Assembly (NCBI RefSeq): GCF_001605725.1
Contig: NZ_CP011530.1
Span: 1,798,001-1,862,000, forward strand
From: Mycobacteroides immunogenum
Lineage (GTDB): Bacteria; Actinomycetota; Actinomycetes; Mycobacteriales; Mycobacteriaceae
Direction of reading: 5' to 3'
Length of the DNA: 64,000 nt
The position numbers and the translations under genes were made by a program. Numbering within the stretch: the stretch's first letter is position 1; the number at the start of each line of letters is the position of its first letter. Shown here piece by piece: positions 1 through 8,639 of this stretch. Below the pieces are notes generated by a model, which saw only the letters and a list, made by a program, of their open reading frames with translations, was not told the origin of the DNA and made no database searches.

Positions 1-471
1 GAGCGTGACGTGGAAGTCGTAGCTGAAATCGCCGTCGTTGGTGGAATACCACGGGAACGTCCAGCCATGCTGGTCGCGGTACCGCGCGATGCTCGCATAC
101 GGCGCACGGGACACGCAGGCGAAGGTGACGCCCTTGTCGTGCAGCAGCCTGACATCTTGTGGGGTGAACGTCATGTCGGCGGCTCCGGTGCAGCTGGGGC
201 AGCCTCGGTCGAGGTCATCGAGCCACATGAAGTGATGGATGTAGAGCGTGTGCCGCCCGTCGAACATGTCCAGGAGCCCCACGCGGCCCTCGGGCCCTTC
301 GAAGAGGTAGTCCTTGTCGACCTTCACCATGGGCAGCCGCCGTCGTTCGGCGTTGACGGCGTCGCGCAGATGTGTGACCTCCCGCTCGCGGGCCAGTAGC
401 CGTTTTCGGGCCGCCAGCCATTCCTCTCGGGTGACGGCGGCGGGATAGGCAGGTGCTGAGGTCATATCCAT
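1..471 (-). CDS. DUF899 family thioredoxin-like protein (partial, C-terminus beyond window)
   Basis: Reading leftward from 471 (ATG; a second ATG lies at 465) the frame stays open to the window edge, giving the first 157 residues. The segment shows the features of the DUF899 family of predicted thioredoxin-fold proteins: a KVDKDYLFEGPEG block, then LLDMFDGR and a RGCPSC motif (CxxC) near residue 85. The family has no settled function. It is divergent from the nitronate monooxygenase gene, with about 50 bases between the starts. The family assignment is fairly firm; the activity is unknown. Confidence 0.8.
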   Translation of the reverse strand, partial: MDMTSAPAYPAAVTREEWLAARKRLLAREREVTHLRDAVNAERRRLPMVKVDKDYLFEGPEGRVGLLDMFDGRHTLYIHHFMWLDDLDRGCPSCTGAADMTFTPQDVRLLHDKGVTFACVSRAPYASIARYRDQHGWTFPWYSTNDGDFSYDFHVTL

Positions 472-507
472 ACCGACCCACCCCGGCGGGAAAACTCATC
501 GCGTCGA

Positions 508-513
508 TACGCT
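508..513 (+). promoter_or_regulatory. -10 box (TACGCT) of a probable leaderless transcript
   Basis: TACGCT fits the mycobacterial TANNNT -10 consensus and is followed by exactly seven bases before the ATG at 521, which would place the transcription start on the start codon itself. No Shine-Dalgarno sequence is visible, which agrees with leaderless translation. This is inference from spacing only. Confidence 0.5.
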
Positions 514-520
514 CAGATGT

Positions 521-1519
521 ATGAGTACCGTGCTTGCCGGGCTTCGTCTTCCTGTGGTGGGTGCGCCGATGGCCGGCGGAATCACCGTTCCCGCCTTGGC
601 GCGTGGCGTGAGCGCCGCGGGTGGATTCGGGCTGCTGCCCGCCGGATATCGCACCGTCGCGCAACTGCAGCAGGACCGCGAGGCCATGGGGGGGCTGCCC
701 TTCGGTTTCAACGTGTTCGTGCCCACCCCTGATCAGGGCGCCGACCTCAGCGAGTACCTGGACAAGCTGAAGATCTGGGCCGACAAACTTGAGGTCGCTC
801 CCGGCGACCCGGTCTGGCATGACGACGCATATGCCGACAAGATCGAATATCTGATCGCCAATCCGGTGCCGGTGGTGTCCTTCACTTTTGGCGTGCCCAC
901 CGCCGCGGACGCGCACCGGCTGCGCGATGCCGGTTCCGAGGTGTGGATCACCGTCACCAGTGCGGCGGAGGCCAAGATCGCCGAGGGGATCGGGGCCGAC
1001 GTACTGGTGGTACAGGGCCCGGAGGCCGGCGGTCATCGAAGCAGTTTCGACGCGGGCGCCCCAGAGGAGCCGTTGCTGGACCTGATCGCGAGTGTTCGGG
1101 CGGTCACAGCGCTGCCGATCGTTGCCGCCGGCGGAATCATGGATGGCGCGGATATTGCCCGCGTGCTGGCCGCGGGGGCGGCGGCCGCGCAGCTGGGTAC
1201 CGCGCTGGTGGTCACCGACGAGTCGGGAGCCAAACAGGTCTACAAAGACGCCCTGCTGGAACCCGCCGCCACCGTGGTGACCCGTGTCTTCTCCGGGCGG
1301 CCGGCGCGCAGCATCTCCAATGCTTTCCAGCGAGACATGGAATCGGTTGCCCCGGTGAGCTTCCCGGCCCTGAACTCCGCGACCAAAGAACTGCGGGCCA
1401 GCGGGGACCCGGATGTCATGTCGCTGTGGGCGGGCACCGAACACCACCGCGCCCGGGCGCTGCCGGTGGCCGAACTGATGGCTACCCTGGCCACCGAACT
1501 GATCGCCGCGCAAGGATAG
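521..1519 (+). CDS. nitronate monooxygenase (2-nitropropane dioxygenase family)
   Basis: This 332-residue FMN-dependent TIM-barrel enzyme should oxidise alkyl nitronates to carbonyl compounds and nitrite, removing toxic nitronates. The N-terminus (PVVGAPMAGG) and the FMN-phosphate region QGPEAGGHRSSF near residues 165-177 are family signatures, followed by PIVAAGGIMDG and QLGTALV. The length is normal for class I enzymes. The ATG at 521 is chosen because a -10 box sits seven bases upstream. A two-helix membrane peptide gene follows after 8 bases. The family is firm; the natural substrate is not known, and some relatives act on other flavin substrates. Confidence 0.9.
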   Translation: MSTVLAGLRLPVVGAPMAGGITVPALARGVSAAGGFGLLPAGYRTVAQLQQDREAMGGLPFGFNVFVPTPDQGADLSEYLDKLKIWADKLEVAPGDPVWHDDAYADKIEYLIANPVPVVSFTFGVPTAADAHRLRDAGSEVWITVTSAAEAKIAEGIGADVLVVQGPEAGGHRSSFDAGAPEEPLLDLIASVRAVTALPIVAAGGIMDGADIARVLAAGAAAAQLGTALVVTDESGAKQVYKDALLEPAATVVTRVFSGRPARSISNAFQRDMESVAPVSFPALNSATKELRASGDPDVMSLWAGTEHHRARALPVAELMATLATELIAAQG

Positions 1520-1527
1520 GTATCGAC

Positions 1528-1710
1528 GTGAAACCAGCCACCCTCATCTGGACCGTGCTCGTTGCCGCATGCCTGCTGATCGGCATCGATCTGATCATCT
1601 ATCTGGCCGGTCCGCGCAGCGGCGGTTCCGCGGGTGTTCTTGTGGCGCTCTTGGTATTCAATCTGCTGCTCTTCGGTGGACTCGGTATCTACCTGCGTGG
1701 CCGGCGCTAA
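1528..1710 (+). CDS. small two-helix membrane protein (60 aa)
   Basis: The GTG at 1528 starts a 60-residue protein made almost wholly of two hydrophobic helices (about residues 5-24 and 33-53) joined by a short polar loop (GPRSGGS), ending in RGRR. It lies 8 bases after the nitronate monooxygenase stop, so the two are probably co-transcribed. I do not recognise a family. Positive charges at the C-terminus suggest that end faces the cytoplasm. It is called as a gene from position and composition only. Confidence 0.55.
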   Translation: MKPATLIWTVLVAACLLIGIDLIIYLAGPRSGGSAGVLVALLVFNLLLFGGLGIYLRGRR

Positions 1711-1737
1711 ATGAACGGTGCGTAGCCAGATCGCACC

Positions 1738-1743
1738 TACGAT
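1738..1743 (+). promoter_or_regulatory. -10 box (TACGAT) upstream of trehalase-type gene
   Basis: TACGAT matches TANNNT and lies six bases before the ATG at 1750. No Shine-Dalgarno sequence is evident, so the mRNA is probably leaderless. Assignment is by consensus and spacing. Confidence 0.45.
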
Positions 1744-1749
1744 GGTCGG

Positions 1750-3720
1750 ATGGTGTCGTCTGTTGATCCCGAGCTGTCGCTCGAAGGACTGCTTTCCAGT
1801 CAGTCTCCCGTCCAGCGGCGCGGCCCCTTTCCGCCCATTGCCGACTACGCGTTTCTCTCGGATTGGGAGAACACCTGCCTGATCGCCTCGAACGGGTCGG
1901 TGGAGTGGATGTGCGTGCCACGACCGGACTCGCCGAGCATCTTCGGGGCAATCCTTGATCGCGGGGCGGGCCATTTCCGGATCGCGCCCTACGGGCACAG
2001 CGTGCCCGCCGCACGCCGCTACCTGCCCGGCAGCCTGATGGTGGAAACCACATGGCAGACCAAGACCGGGTGGCTCACGGTCCGTGACGCACTGGTCCTG
2101 GGGCCCTGGCACGATGTCGATTCCCGTTCGAAAACGCATAAGCGCACCCCCACCGATTGGGATGCCGAGCACATCCTGCTGCGCACCGTGCGCTGTGTCA
2201 GTGGGACGGTCGAGGTGCTGATGAACTGCGAGCCTGCTTTCGACTATCACCGTGAGGGCGCCAGCTGGGAGTACTCCGGCGACGGATACGGCGAGGCGAT
2301 ATGCCGGGCCACCAAGAACCCGGACGCCAATCCGACGCTGAAACTCACCACGAATCTGCGGCTGGGTCTGGAAGGCCGGGAAGCGCGGGCCCGCACCCGG
2401 CTCACCGAGGGCGACAATGTGTTCGTAGCGTTGAGTTGGTCGAAACACCCTGTGCCGCAGACATATGCGGAGGCGGCCGACAAGATGTGGAAGACCGCCG
2501 AGGCCTGGCGGCAGTGGATCAACATCGGCGAATTTCCCGATCATCCGTGGCGCTCGTATTTGCAGAGCAGCGCGTTGGTGCTCAAGGGGCTGGCGTACTC
2601 GCCGACCGGAGCGCTGCTGGCGGCGTCGACCACGTCGCTCCCGGAAACACCTGGGGGCGTGCGTAACTGGGACTATCGGTACTCATGGGTGCGTGACTCG
2701 ACCTTCGCGTTGTGGGGTCTGTACACGTTGGGTCTGGACCGGGAGGCCGACGATTTCTTCTCGTTCATCGCCGACGCCTCGGGGGCGAACAACGGTGAGA
2801 AACATCCGTTGCAGGTGATGTACGGCGTGGGTGGTGAACGGACCTTGACCGAGGGGGAGCTGCACCATCTGTCCGGGTACGACGGAGCGCGACCGGTGCG
2901 CATCGGCAACGGCGCCTTCGATCAGATCCAGCACGACATCTGGGGCACCATGCTGGATTCGGTGTATGTGCACGCCAGATCGCGGGAACAGATCCCGGCA
3001 ACACTGTGGCCGATTCTGAAAAACCAGGCAGAAGAGGCGGCCCGGCACTGGCGTGAACCAGACCGCGGTATCTGGGAAGTGCGCGGCGAGCCGCAGCATT
3101 TCACCTCATCCAAGATCATGTGTTGGGTCGCGATGGACCGCGGCGCCAAGCTTGCCGAGATGCACGGCGAGAAAAGCTACGCCCAGCAGTGGCGTGGTGT
3201 CGCCGATGAGATCAAGGAAGACATCCTGGAGCATGGCGTCGACGAGCGTGGCGTGTTGGTACAGCGTTACGGTTCAACGGCATTGGATGCCTCGCTGCTG
3301 CTGGCGGTGCTGAACCGCTTCCTGCCTTCCGATGATCCGCGGATCCGGGCGACGGTGCTGGCGATCGCCGATGAGCTGACCCATGACGGACTGGTGCTGC
3401 GCTATCGGGTGGAGGAAACCGATGACGGGCTGTCGGGAGAGGAAGGCACCTTCACCATCTGCTCGTTTTGGCTGGTGTCGGCGCTGGTCGAGATCGGCGA
3501 GGTGCGCCGGGCGCGGCACCTCTGTGAGCGGCTGCTTTCCTTCGCCAGCCCACTGCAGCTCTACGCCGAGGAGATCGACCCGCGTACCGGGCGTCACTTG
3601 GGCAACTTCCCGCAGGCGTTCACTCACCTGGCGTTGATCAATGCGGTCGTACATGTCATCCGGGCCGAAGAGGAGGCAGACATGAGTGGAACCTTCCAAC
3701 CCGCCAACGCGCCAACATGA
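1750..3720 (+). CDS. glycoside hydrolase family 15 protein, trehalase type
   Basis: A 656-residue protein with the GH15 layout: an N-terminal beta domain opening with PIADYAFLSDWENT and GSVEWMCVPRPDS, then an (alpha/alpha)6 barrel. RNWDYRYSWVRDS near residue 305 is the substrate-site signature. Candidate catalytic acids lie in EVRGEPQHF (about 444) and EEGTFTICSFWLV (about 563). Mycobacterial members (Rv2402 and its M. smegmatis counterpart) are described as trehalases, and the neighbouring LppR-like and Rv2401A-like genes match that locus. There is no signal peptide, so it should be cytosolic and act on internal trehalose. Its last four bases overlap the next start. Glucoamylase activity on other alpha-glucosides cannot be excluded from sequence. 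Confidence 0.88.
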   Translation: MVSSVDPELSLEGLLSSQSPVQRRGPFPPIADYAFLSDWENTCLIASNGSVEWMCVPRPDSPSIFGAILDRGAGHFRIAPYGHSVPAARRYLPGSLMVETTWQTKTGWLTVRDALVLGPWHDVDSRSKTHKRTPTDWDAEHILLRTVRCVSGTVEVLMNCEPAFDYHREGASWEYSGDGYGEAICRATKNPDANPTLKLTTNLRLGLEGREARARTRLTEGDNVFVALSWSKHPVPQTYAEAADKMWKTAEAWRQWINIGEFPDHPWRSYLQSSALVLKGLAYSPTGALLAASTTSLPETPGGVRNWDYRYSWVRDSTFALWGLYTLGLDREADDFFSFIADASGANNGEKHPLQVMYGVGGERTLTEGELHHLSGYDGARPVRIGNGAFDQIQHDIWGTMLDSVYVHARSREQIPATLWPILKNQAEEAARHWREPDRGIWEVRGEPQHFTSSKIMCWVAMDRGAKLAEMHGEKSYAQQWRGVADEIKEDILEHGVDERGVLVQRYGSTALDASLLLAVLNRFLPSDDPRIRATVLAIADELTHDGLVLRYRVEETDDGLSGEEGTFTICSFWLVSALVEIGEVRRARHLCERLLSFASPLQLYAEEIDPRTGRHLGNFPQAFTHLALINAVVHVIRAEEEADMSGTFQPANAPT

Positions 3721-4517
3721 CGGTGCGGGGCGGTGCCGCCGCTGTTGCGGTGGTGATGTGTGTGATCGTGGCTGGTTGCGGCCGTAGCGCCGACCAGACC
3801 GATCAGACGGCCACCGCTCCGGAGTCCACCACGGGGCCGGCGTCGTCGAGTTCGGCGGTGAATCCCGGCCCGGCCGAGCCCGCCCCCGGCACCGCACCGC
3901 CCGCCTTTGGCTTCGTCCCCGAATTGGCCGAGGCAAAGGGCATGGAGGGAACGGTCACCTATGACGTGCATCTACCGCAGCTGTCCGGCGGGGCAGACGC
4001 CGTACGCGATCGGTTCAACGCCGGCACTCGTGCCGCACTACGGGACCTGATCGAGAACCTGCCTGGCCCGAACAAGGATCTGACGGCGTCGATCAACGAC
4101 GGTGATGTGGGGCCGGGACCCGAAACCACCCGTGTCGCCGTCATCGGGCCGCACGTGGTGGGCGGCATCCAGGTGTACCTCTGGTATGCGGGCGGTGCTG
4201 CTCACCCGAATGTGACCGTCTCGACGACAGTGATCAACAGCGACACCGCACAGCCCATCACCTATGACGACCTCTTTCCCAATCAGTACTCGGCGATGGA
4301 ACGGCTGAGGCAGGTGCTTCCCGGCCTGGATCCCTCCGGGCGGGTGCGGCCGGACACTGTCAACGTACGACTCGAACAATGGTTGCCCGCGCCGACGGGC
4401 CTGCGGTTCTATGTCCCCGTCTCACATGCCGCCGGTGATTTTGTACCGATTACCGTGCCGTGGGACGGGATTCGTGATCTGGTCGATCCCAAGATCGTGC
4501 CGGTGCTCAGTCCGTAG
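3717..4517 (+). CDS. lipoprotein, LppR-like (first of tandem pair)
   Basis: A 266-residue predicted lipoprotein: a short signal peptide ends in a VAGC lipobox (Cys about residue 20), followed by a low-complexity Thr/Ser/Pro/Ala linker to about residue 58. The folded part begins at FGFVPELAE and contains YDVHLPQL, DRFNAGTRAALRDL and PVSHAAGDFVPITVPW. It resembles the RsiV/DUF3298-like secreted family of mycobacteria, and its place beside a Rv2402-like trehalase suggests the LppR lineage (Rv2403c). The start overlaps the trehalase stop (ATGA). It would be anchored outside the membrane; function unknown. The next gene is its paralogue. Confidence 0.8.
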   Translation: MTVRGGAAAVAVVMCVIVAGCGRSADQTDQTATAPESTTGPASSSSAVNPGPAEPAPGTAPPAFGFVPELAEAKGMEGTVTYDVHLPQLSGGADAVRDRFNAGTRAALRDLIENLPGPNKDLTASINDGDVGPGPETTRVAVIGPHVVGGIQVYLWYAGGAAHPNVTVSTTVINSDTAQPITYDDLFPNQYSAMERLRQVLPGLDPSGRVRPDTVNVRLEQWLPAPTGLRFYVPVSHAAGDFVPITVPWDGIRDLVDPKIVPVLSP

Positions 4518-4533
4518 TGGGGGGTATTTGCTT

Positions 4534-5319
4534 GTGAAGTCAGGTCTTGTCTCGATGCTGGTGTTGACGTGCGGACTCATGGCGGGGTGTCTGCAACCGC
4601 CACCGCAACCCACGCAGCCCCCTGCGCCGCCTTCGTCCAGCACGACACCATCGAAACCGGCAGTGGCACTTACCCCGGCAGCGGCACCACCCACCGCCAA
4701 ACCGGCATTCGGCTTCACCCCGATGCTGGATGAGGTGAGCGGTAAGAAGGGGAAAGTCGAGTACAAGGTCAAACTGCCTCAAGTCACCGGGGATAAGGCC
4801 GCCGCTCGGGACCGCTTCAACGAAGGCATGCGCGCCGCGCTGAACGACACGGTGCGCGCGTTGGACGATCCCAAGCTCACCAAGCCGGCGAACGTGGGTG
4901 ATGGGCAGCTGCAGGCCCAGGAATCGAGCCGGGTCTCGTTCATCGGCCCGCACGTGGTGACGGGGGTGGCGGTGTTCCTCACCAATAGCGGCGGCCCGTA
5001 CCCCAGCCACCGGGTGGCGACCATCACCATCAATACCGATACGGCGCAACCGATCATGGTCGGTGACATCTTCGCGGACCAGAACGCCGCGCGGGCGCGG
5101 TTGCGCACGCTGGCCCAGGAACTGGGCCCGCCGGATCGCATCAAGGCCGCCGGGGACATGAAATCCGAGCAGTTCCTGCACTGGGTCCCGGCACCCAAGG
5201 GCTTGACGTTCTACATCTCGGTTCCGCATGTGGCCGGAGACTTCGTGCCGGTCACCGTGCCGTGGGAGAAGATTCGCGATCAGGTGGTTCCCGCGATGGT
5301 GCCCATCCTCAGCCAGTAG
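4534..5319 (+). CDS. lipoprotein, LppR-like (second of tandem pair)
   Basis: A 261-residue paralogue of the preceding gene. I place the start at the GTG at 4534, which follows a GGGGG stretch and gives a compact signal peptide with a MAGC lipobox; an upstream in-frame start at 4411 would bury this inside the previous gene. A Pro/Thr-rich spacer leads into FGFTPMLDE, YKVKLPQVTG, ARDRFNEGMRAAL and PHVAGDFVPVTVPW, each mirrored in the first copy. The last 11 bases overlap the end of the convergent flavoprotein gene. Function unknown; probably a duplicated envelope protein. Confidence 0.8.
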   Translation: MKSGLVSMLVLTCGLMAGCLQPPPQPTQPPAPPSSSTTPSKPAVALTPAAAPPTAKPAFGFTPMLDEVSGKKGKVEYKVKLPQVTGDKAAARDRFNEGMRAALNDTVRALDDPKLTKPANVGDGQLQAQESSRVSFIGPHVVTGVAVFLTNSGGPYPSHRVATITINTDTAQPIMVGDIFADQNAARARLRTLAQELGPPDRIKAAGDMKSEQFLHWVPAPKGLTFYISVPHVAGDFVPVTVPWEKIRDQVVPAMVPILSQ

Positions 5320-6562
5320 GGGAGCGGCGGGCGAAATCGGGCGCGTGCTCGGGCAGTGGCCCGATCGCCACGCCGTAGGCCGGAATCGCCTGCAACCACG
5401 GGTATTTGGTGGCGACGGACAACACCGACGCGATCTTGGTGCTGGGGGTGACCGCGGTGGCGGAGTCCACGGCCGAGAACACCCGCCGGTGCACGGCCCG
5501 TTGGATGCGCTGGATCAGGGCGGTCGGTCCCCACCTGCGCAGCTGGACCTTGCGAAGGTCGGCCGTCGTCAATGTCCCGGTGCGCAGCGGCTCGGCCAGA
5601 ATGCGGGCGGTGGCCACCGCGTCGGCGATCGCCAGATTGATGCCGACGCCGCCCACCGGGGACATCGCGTGCGCGGCGTCGCCGATGAACAACAGTCCGT
5701 TGCGGTACCATTTGCGCAACCTGTTGAGTTGCACATCAAGCAGTTTCACGTCGTCCCAGCTGGTGATGGCGTCGGTACGGTCGGCCAGCCAGGGCACCAT
5801 CTCGGCGATCCGGTCACGCAGCACCTGCACGTCGCCGCTGCGCATCTGCGAGTCGGTGCCCTTGCCGATCAGGTATCCGCACTGGAAGTAGTCGCCACGG
5901 TCGAGCATCACCATGAATCGGTTGGTGCCGACGCGTGCCCGCGGTCCTTGGGGATCGCCGGGACGCTTGGGGAGGCGGAACCACCAGATGTCGATCGGAA
6001 CACCGAATTGTCGCGGCCGCATGCCGGCCGCGGCACGCAGCACCGAACCACGCCCGTCGCAGGCAACGGTGAGGTCGGCCTTGAGCTGGCCGGTTTCGCC
6101 TGCGGCGGTGCGATATTCGACACCGGTGATGCGGTCGCCGGAACGTAGCAGGCCGGTGGCCTCGGTGCTGCGCAGCAGGCGGAACGTGGGTTCGGTCTCC
6201 GCGGCGCTCGCCAGCATCTCCAGGAAGTCCCATTGGGGCGCCATCGCGATGTGCTTGTGCGGTCCGGGCAGCCGGTTCAGATCACCCAGGCGGAAGGTCT
6301 GCTCGCCCAGGTCCACGGTGACCTGCTCCACCAGGTTGTGCGGCATCGCCGCGAACCGGGGCCCCAGGCCCAACTCGTCGATCAGGTTCAGGGTGCTGGC
6401 GTGCACCGTGTCGCCGCGGAAATCCCGCAGGAAATCCGGATGCTTCTCCAGCACGGTGACGTCGACACCGGCACGCGCCAGCAGCAGCGCCAGCATCATC
6501 CCGGCGGGACCTCCGCCGGCGATGGCACATGTAGTGCTCTGTGGCAGTTCAGGTTTGCTCAC
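5309..6562 (-). CDS. FAD-dependent monooxygenase-type oxidoreductase
   Basis: A 417-residue flavoprotein of the p-hydroxybenzoate hydroxylase group. The N-terminal AGGGPAGMM is the dinucleotide-binding loop, CDGRGSVLRAAAG is the DG motif, and GDAAHAMSPVGGVGINLAIADA is the FAD ribityl motif. It starts with GTG at 6562, inside the last 14 bases of the upstream envelope gene, making it the distal member of a five-gene minus-strand operon. Such enzymes usually hydroxylate aromatic or polyketide substrates with NAD(P)H and O2; the substrate here cannot be told. Its partnership with metal-protein-like genes is unusual and may be incidental. Confidence 0.85.
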   Translation of the reverse strand: MSKPELPQSTTCAIAGGGPAGMMLALLLARAGVDVTVLEKHPDFLRDFRGDTVHASTLNLIDELGLGPRFAAMPHNLVEQVTVDLGEQTFRLGDLNRLPGPHKHIAMAPQWDFLEMLASAAETEPTFRLLRSTEATGLLRSGDRITGVEYRTAAGETGQLKADLTVACDGRGSVLRAAAGMRPRQFGVPIDIWWFRLPKRPGDPQGPRARVGTNRFMVMLDRGDYFQCGYLIGKGTDSQMRSGDVQVLRDRIAEMVPWLADRTDAITSWDDVKLLDVQLNRLRKWYRNGLLFIGDAAHAMSPVGGVGINLAIADAVATARILAEPLRTGTLTTADLRKVQLRRWGPTALIQRIQRAVHRRVFSAVDSATAVTPSTKIASVLSVATKYPWLQAIPAYGVAIGPLPEHAPDFARRSPTG

Positions 6563-7070
6563 GGGTCCTCCTCCACGCCACGATCAGAACGCCGATCAAC
6601 GCGAACAGCGGAATCAACGAAATCGCCCAGCTCAGTGCCAAAGGCGGTCCGGGTTGGGGCAGTACATCGAGGTCGAGCGTGCCCTTGCCCGGCCCCTGTG
6701 GGCCGTCGATATCGAAGATGAACTGGAAATGACCCTGCTCCTGCAGCGCCTTGATGTCCAGACCCCAGACCTCGCGCTTGCGCGGATGGCGGGCCAAGGG
6801 CTCGGCCGGCCATGTGCGCCCGTCGGGCGGAACGACGGTCAGGGTGCCGGACTTGCCGGTAATCCCGTCGGCGGGAATGAAGGTGAAGTCGAGCGACTGC
6901 ATGGCGCGTAGCGGCCATGTCGAGAAGCCGATGGTCAACGCGTAGGGCCCGGCGACCACGTGTTCGGTATGCACCACGTTGACGGGTGCGTAGGCGTTGG
7001 CCGGCGCGGTGGTTCCGAGCGACAGGCAGATCACCGTCAGACATGCCCACAGGATGCGCAGGGACCTCAC
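6549..7070 (-). CDS. secreted/membrane-anchored YtkA-like protein (173 aa)
   Basis: The GTG at 7070 overlaps the upstream stop by four bases (GTGA), which fixes the start. The 173-residue product has a signal peptide (residues 1-25, cleavage near ANAYA), an extracytoplasmic beta-rich region with VVAGPYALTIGFSTWPL and the segment FIPADGITG, and a C-terminal membrane helix (about 143-165) followed by WRRTREQT. The arrangement recalls YtkA/CopC-like Ig-fold domains in metal or oxidase-assembly loci, but this is a weak match by eye. Fourth gene of the operon running leftward from 10186. Confidence 0.65.
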   Translation of the reverse strand: MRSLRILWACLTVICLSLGTTAPANAYAPVNVVHTEHVVAGPYALTIGFSTWPLRAMQSLDFTFIPADGITGKSGTLTVVPPDGRTWPAEPLARHPRKREVWGLDIKALQEQGHFQFIFDIDGPQGPGKGTLDLDVLPQPGPPLALSWAISLIPLFALIGVLIVAWRRTREQT

Positions 7071-8224
7071 GCCGCGGCCCCCACCTGATCGGCGTCGTTT
7101 CCGGGTACCCGCAACATCAGGGCGATGCGTTGCGCCAGGAAGCCGGCGAGCGCACCCAGTGCCAGGCCGGCAAGCCCGACGGTGACGTAGTTGCCCACCG
7201 TTTCGGTGCCTTGCCGGTACACGAGCGCCCCCTGCAGCAGGTATCCCATGCCGGCTACCGAGCCGAGGATGGCGCCGATGATGGTCATCGAGCGCCGCTG
7301 CCATGCCTGATCCTTGGCGAGGTGCAGCAGGCCCGCGGCAAGGGCGGCGAAGACCAGCAGGAACATCGGCATCATCGCCGGTATCGCCGGGGCGCCGCCC
7401 CACAGATCATCACGCAGCGGCAGTCCCACCGCGGCGGCGTATTCGCGTGCGGCCCACGGTGAGAACCACCAGAAGATGGCCTGGACGGCGCCCATGATCA
7501 CCGCGACGCCGAATGGTGCCGCCACCGACCGGACCACACCGGCGACGACCAGCAGGACGAACGGAACGATGAACGCCGACCCCAACGAGATGGGGTTGAA
7601 GTCGAATTTGAAGAGGAACAGCGCGCTGAACGGGACCGCGGTCATCGCCGCCACCAGTGACGATTGCGCCATCAAACCGGCTGTTCCCCAGCCGAACCGG
7701 CGCGCCGCGGCGAACGTCACGATACTGCCCAGATCGGTGACCGTCCCGGAGACGAAGAGGGCGAAGTGCGGCGGCGAGGCCAGCACCGCGTCGAACCCGT
7801 ACACCGTGTGCCACCACAAATCGAGCAGTCCGTACAGCAGGAACGACGCTGCCCCGCAACCGGAAAGGAGAAAGCCCAGGGGAGCGGTGAAACTTCCGCC
7901 GAACACACGGATGGGCACGCCACCCACCCAGCGTGGTACCTGTTCGCCGACGCGCTGGGCGCCGGTGACCATCAAAACCATGGCAAGGCTGGCGATTCCG
8001 CTGATGGCGCTGCCCGAATACAGGAACAGGTGCGGCAGCGTGAAGAATGTATCGGGGCCTACGTCGTTGTGCCACTGCACGTCCCACGTGGTACCCGTGG
8101 CACCCACGATGCTGCCCAGCAGCACCCCGTATGCCCCCAGCGGCGCGTACTTCTCGATGGTGGCGCTGGCGATTCTCGGCGTGTGTTCGGCACTTGCGCG
8201 TGCGACGCGCGTCTCGGGGCTCAT
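7067..8224 (-). CDS. polytopic membrane protein with duplicated WH...PPH motifs
   Basis: A 385-residue membrane protein with roughly nine to eleven hydrophobic helices. I choose ATG 8224 because GGAGG lies just upstream; a GTG at 8236 in the same frame would overlap the previous gene. Two related motifs are visible: WDVQWHNDVGPD followed by LPH (His52 and His65), and LWWHTVYGFD followed by SPPH (His139 and His153), each on adjacent helices. This pairing suggests an internal duplication and a metal or haem site in the membrane. The function is not known to me. The neighbours are FixH/YtkA-like secreted proteins and a His/Met-rich protein, hinting at metal handling or a redox complex. Confidence 0.75.
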   Translation of the reverse strand: MSPETRVARASAEHTPRIASATIEKYAPLGAYGVLLGSIVGATGTTWDVQWHNDVGPDTFFTLPHLFLYSGSAISGIASLAMVLMVTGAQRVGEQVPRWVGGVPIRVFGGSFTAPLGFLLSGCGAASFLLYGLLDLWWHTVYGFDAVLASPPHFALFVSGTVTDLGSIVTFAAARRFGWGTAGLMAQSSLVAAMTAVPFSALFLFKFDFNPISLGSAFIVPFVLLVVAGVVRSVAAPFGVAVIMGAVQAIFWWFSPWAAREYAAAVGLPLRDDLWGGAPAIPAMMPMFLLVFAALAAGLLHLAKDQAWQRRSMTIIGAILGSVAGMGYLLQGALVYRQGTETVGNYVTVGLAGLALGALAGFLAQRIALMLRVPGNDADQVGAAA

Positions 8225-8225
8225 C

Positions 8226-8639
8226 TCAACCTCCACTCACCCATAGTGGCATCGTCGCGCGTTCATCGGGATCACCTGACTGCGGCGTGATGGTCACGAC
8301 TATTTCCCACGGGCCGGCCATCGACAGCATCACCTGGTCGAATTTCGTGCGGCCCGACACCACCTCCCGCAGCGGAGGCATGGCGTGACCCATCAGCGGC
8401 ATGACCAGTTCGACCGTCACCGACTCGGATCCGGGCAGTTCGTGGTCCTCCCGTTCGGCGATGGCCAGTTCCAGTGCGCTCGTTCCGACTCGTGGGTCGT
8501 CCACGGTGACCGTGACGGTGTAGTGCTCGGTGCCGGAGTACAGGGTGACGGCCCGGGGCGGGCTGGGCCACGCGATCCAGGTGAGCGTCAGCACTATGGC
8601 AACGATGAGCACCAGACCCGCCCACACGCGACGGGTCAT
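8226..8639 (-). CDS. FixH/YtkA-like membrane-anchored protein (137 aa)
   Basis: A 137-residue protein with one N-terminal membrane helix (about residues 5-25) and an extracytoplasmic domain of alternating beta strands: HYTVTVTVDDPRVG, SVTVELVMPLMGHAMPPL and GPWEIVVTI. The MGHAMPPL segment, with His and Met close together, is typical of FixH/YtkA-like domains that often sit beside copper or cytochrome-oxidase assembly genes. Its ATG overlaps the upstream stop by four bases and it ends one base before the next start, so translation is probably coupled. A role in metal delivery is inference. Confidence 0.7.
   Translation of the reverse strand: MTRRVWAGLVLIVAIVLTLTWIAWPSPPRAVTLYSGTEHYTVTVTVDDPRVGTSALELAIAEREDHELPGSESVTVELVMPLMGHAMPPLREVVSGRTKFDQVMLSMAGPWEIVVTITPQSGDPDERATMPLWVSGG

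Noticed and set aside
1240..2544. 434-codon minus-strand frame opposite the monooxygenase and trehalase-type genes
   Set aside because: Spans two confident genes on the other strand and an intergenic gap; no recognisable protein features.
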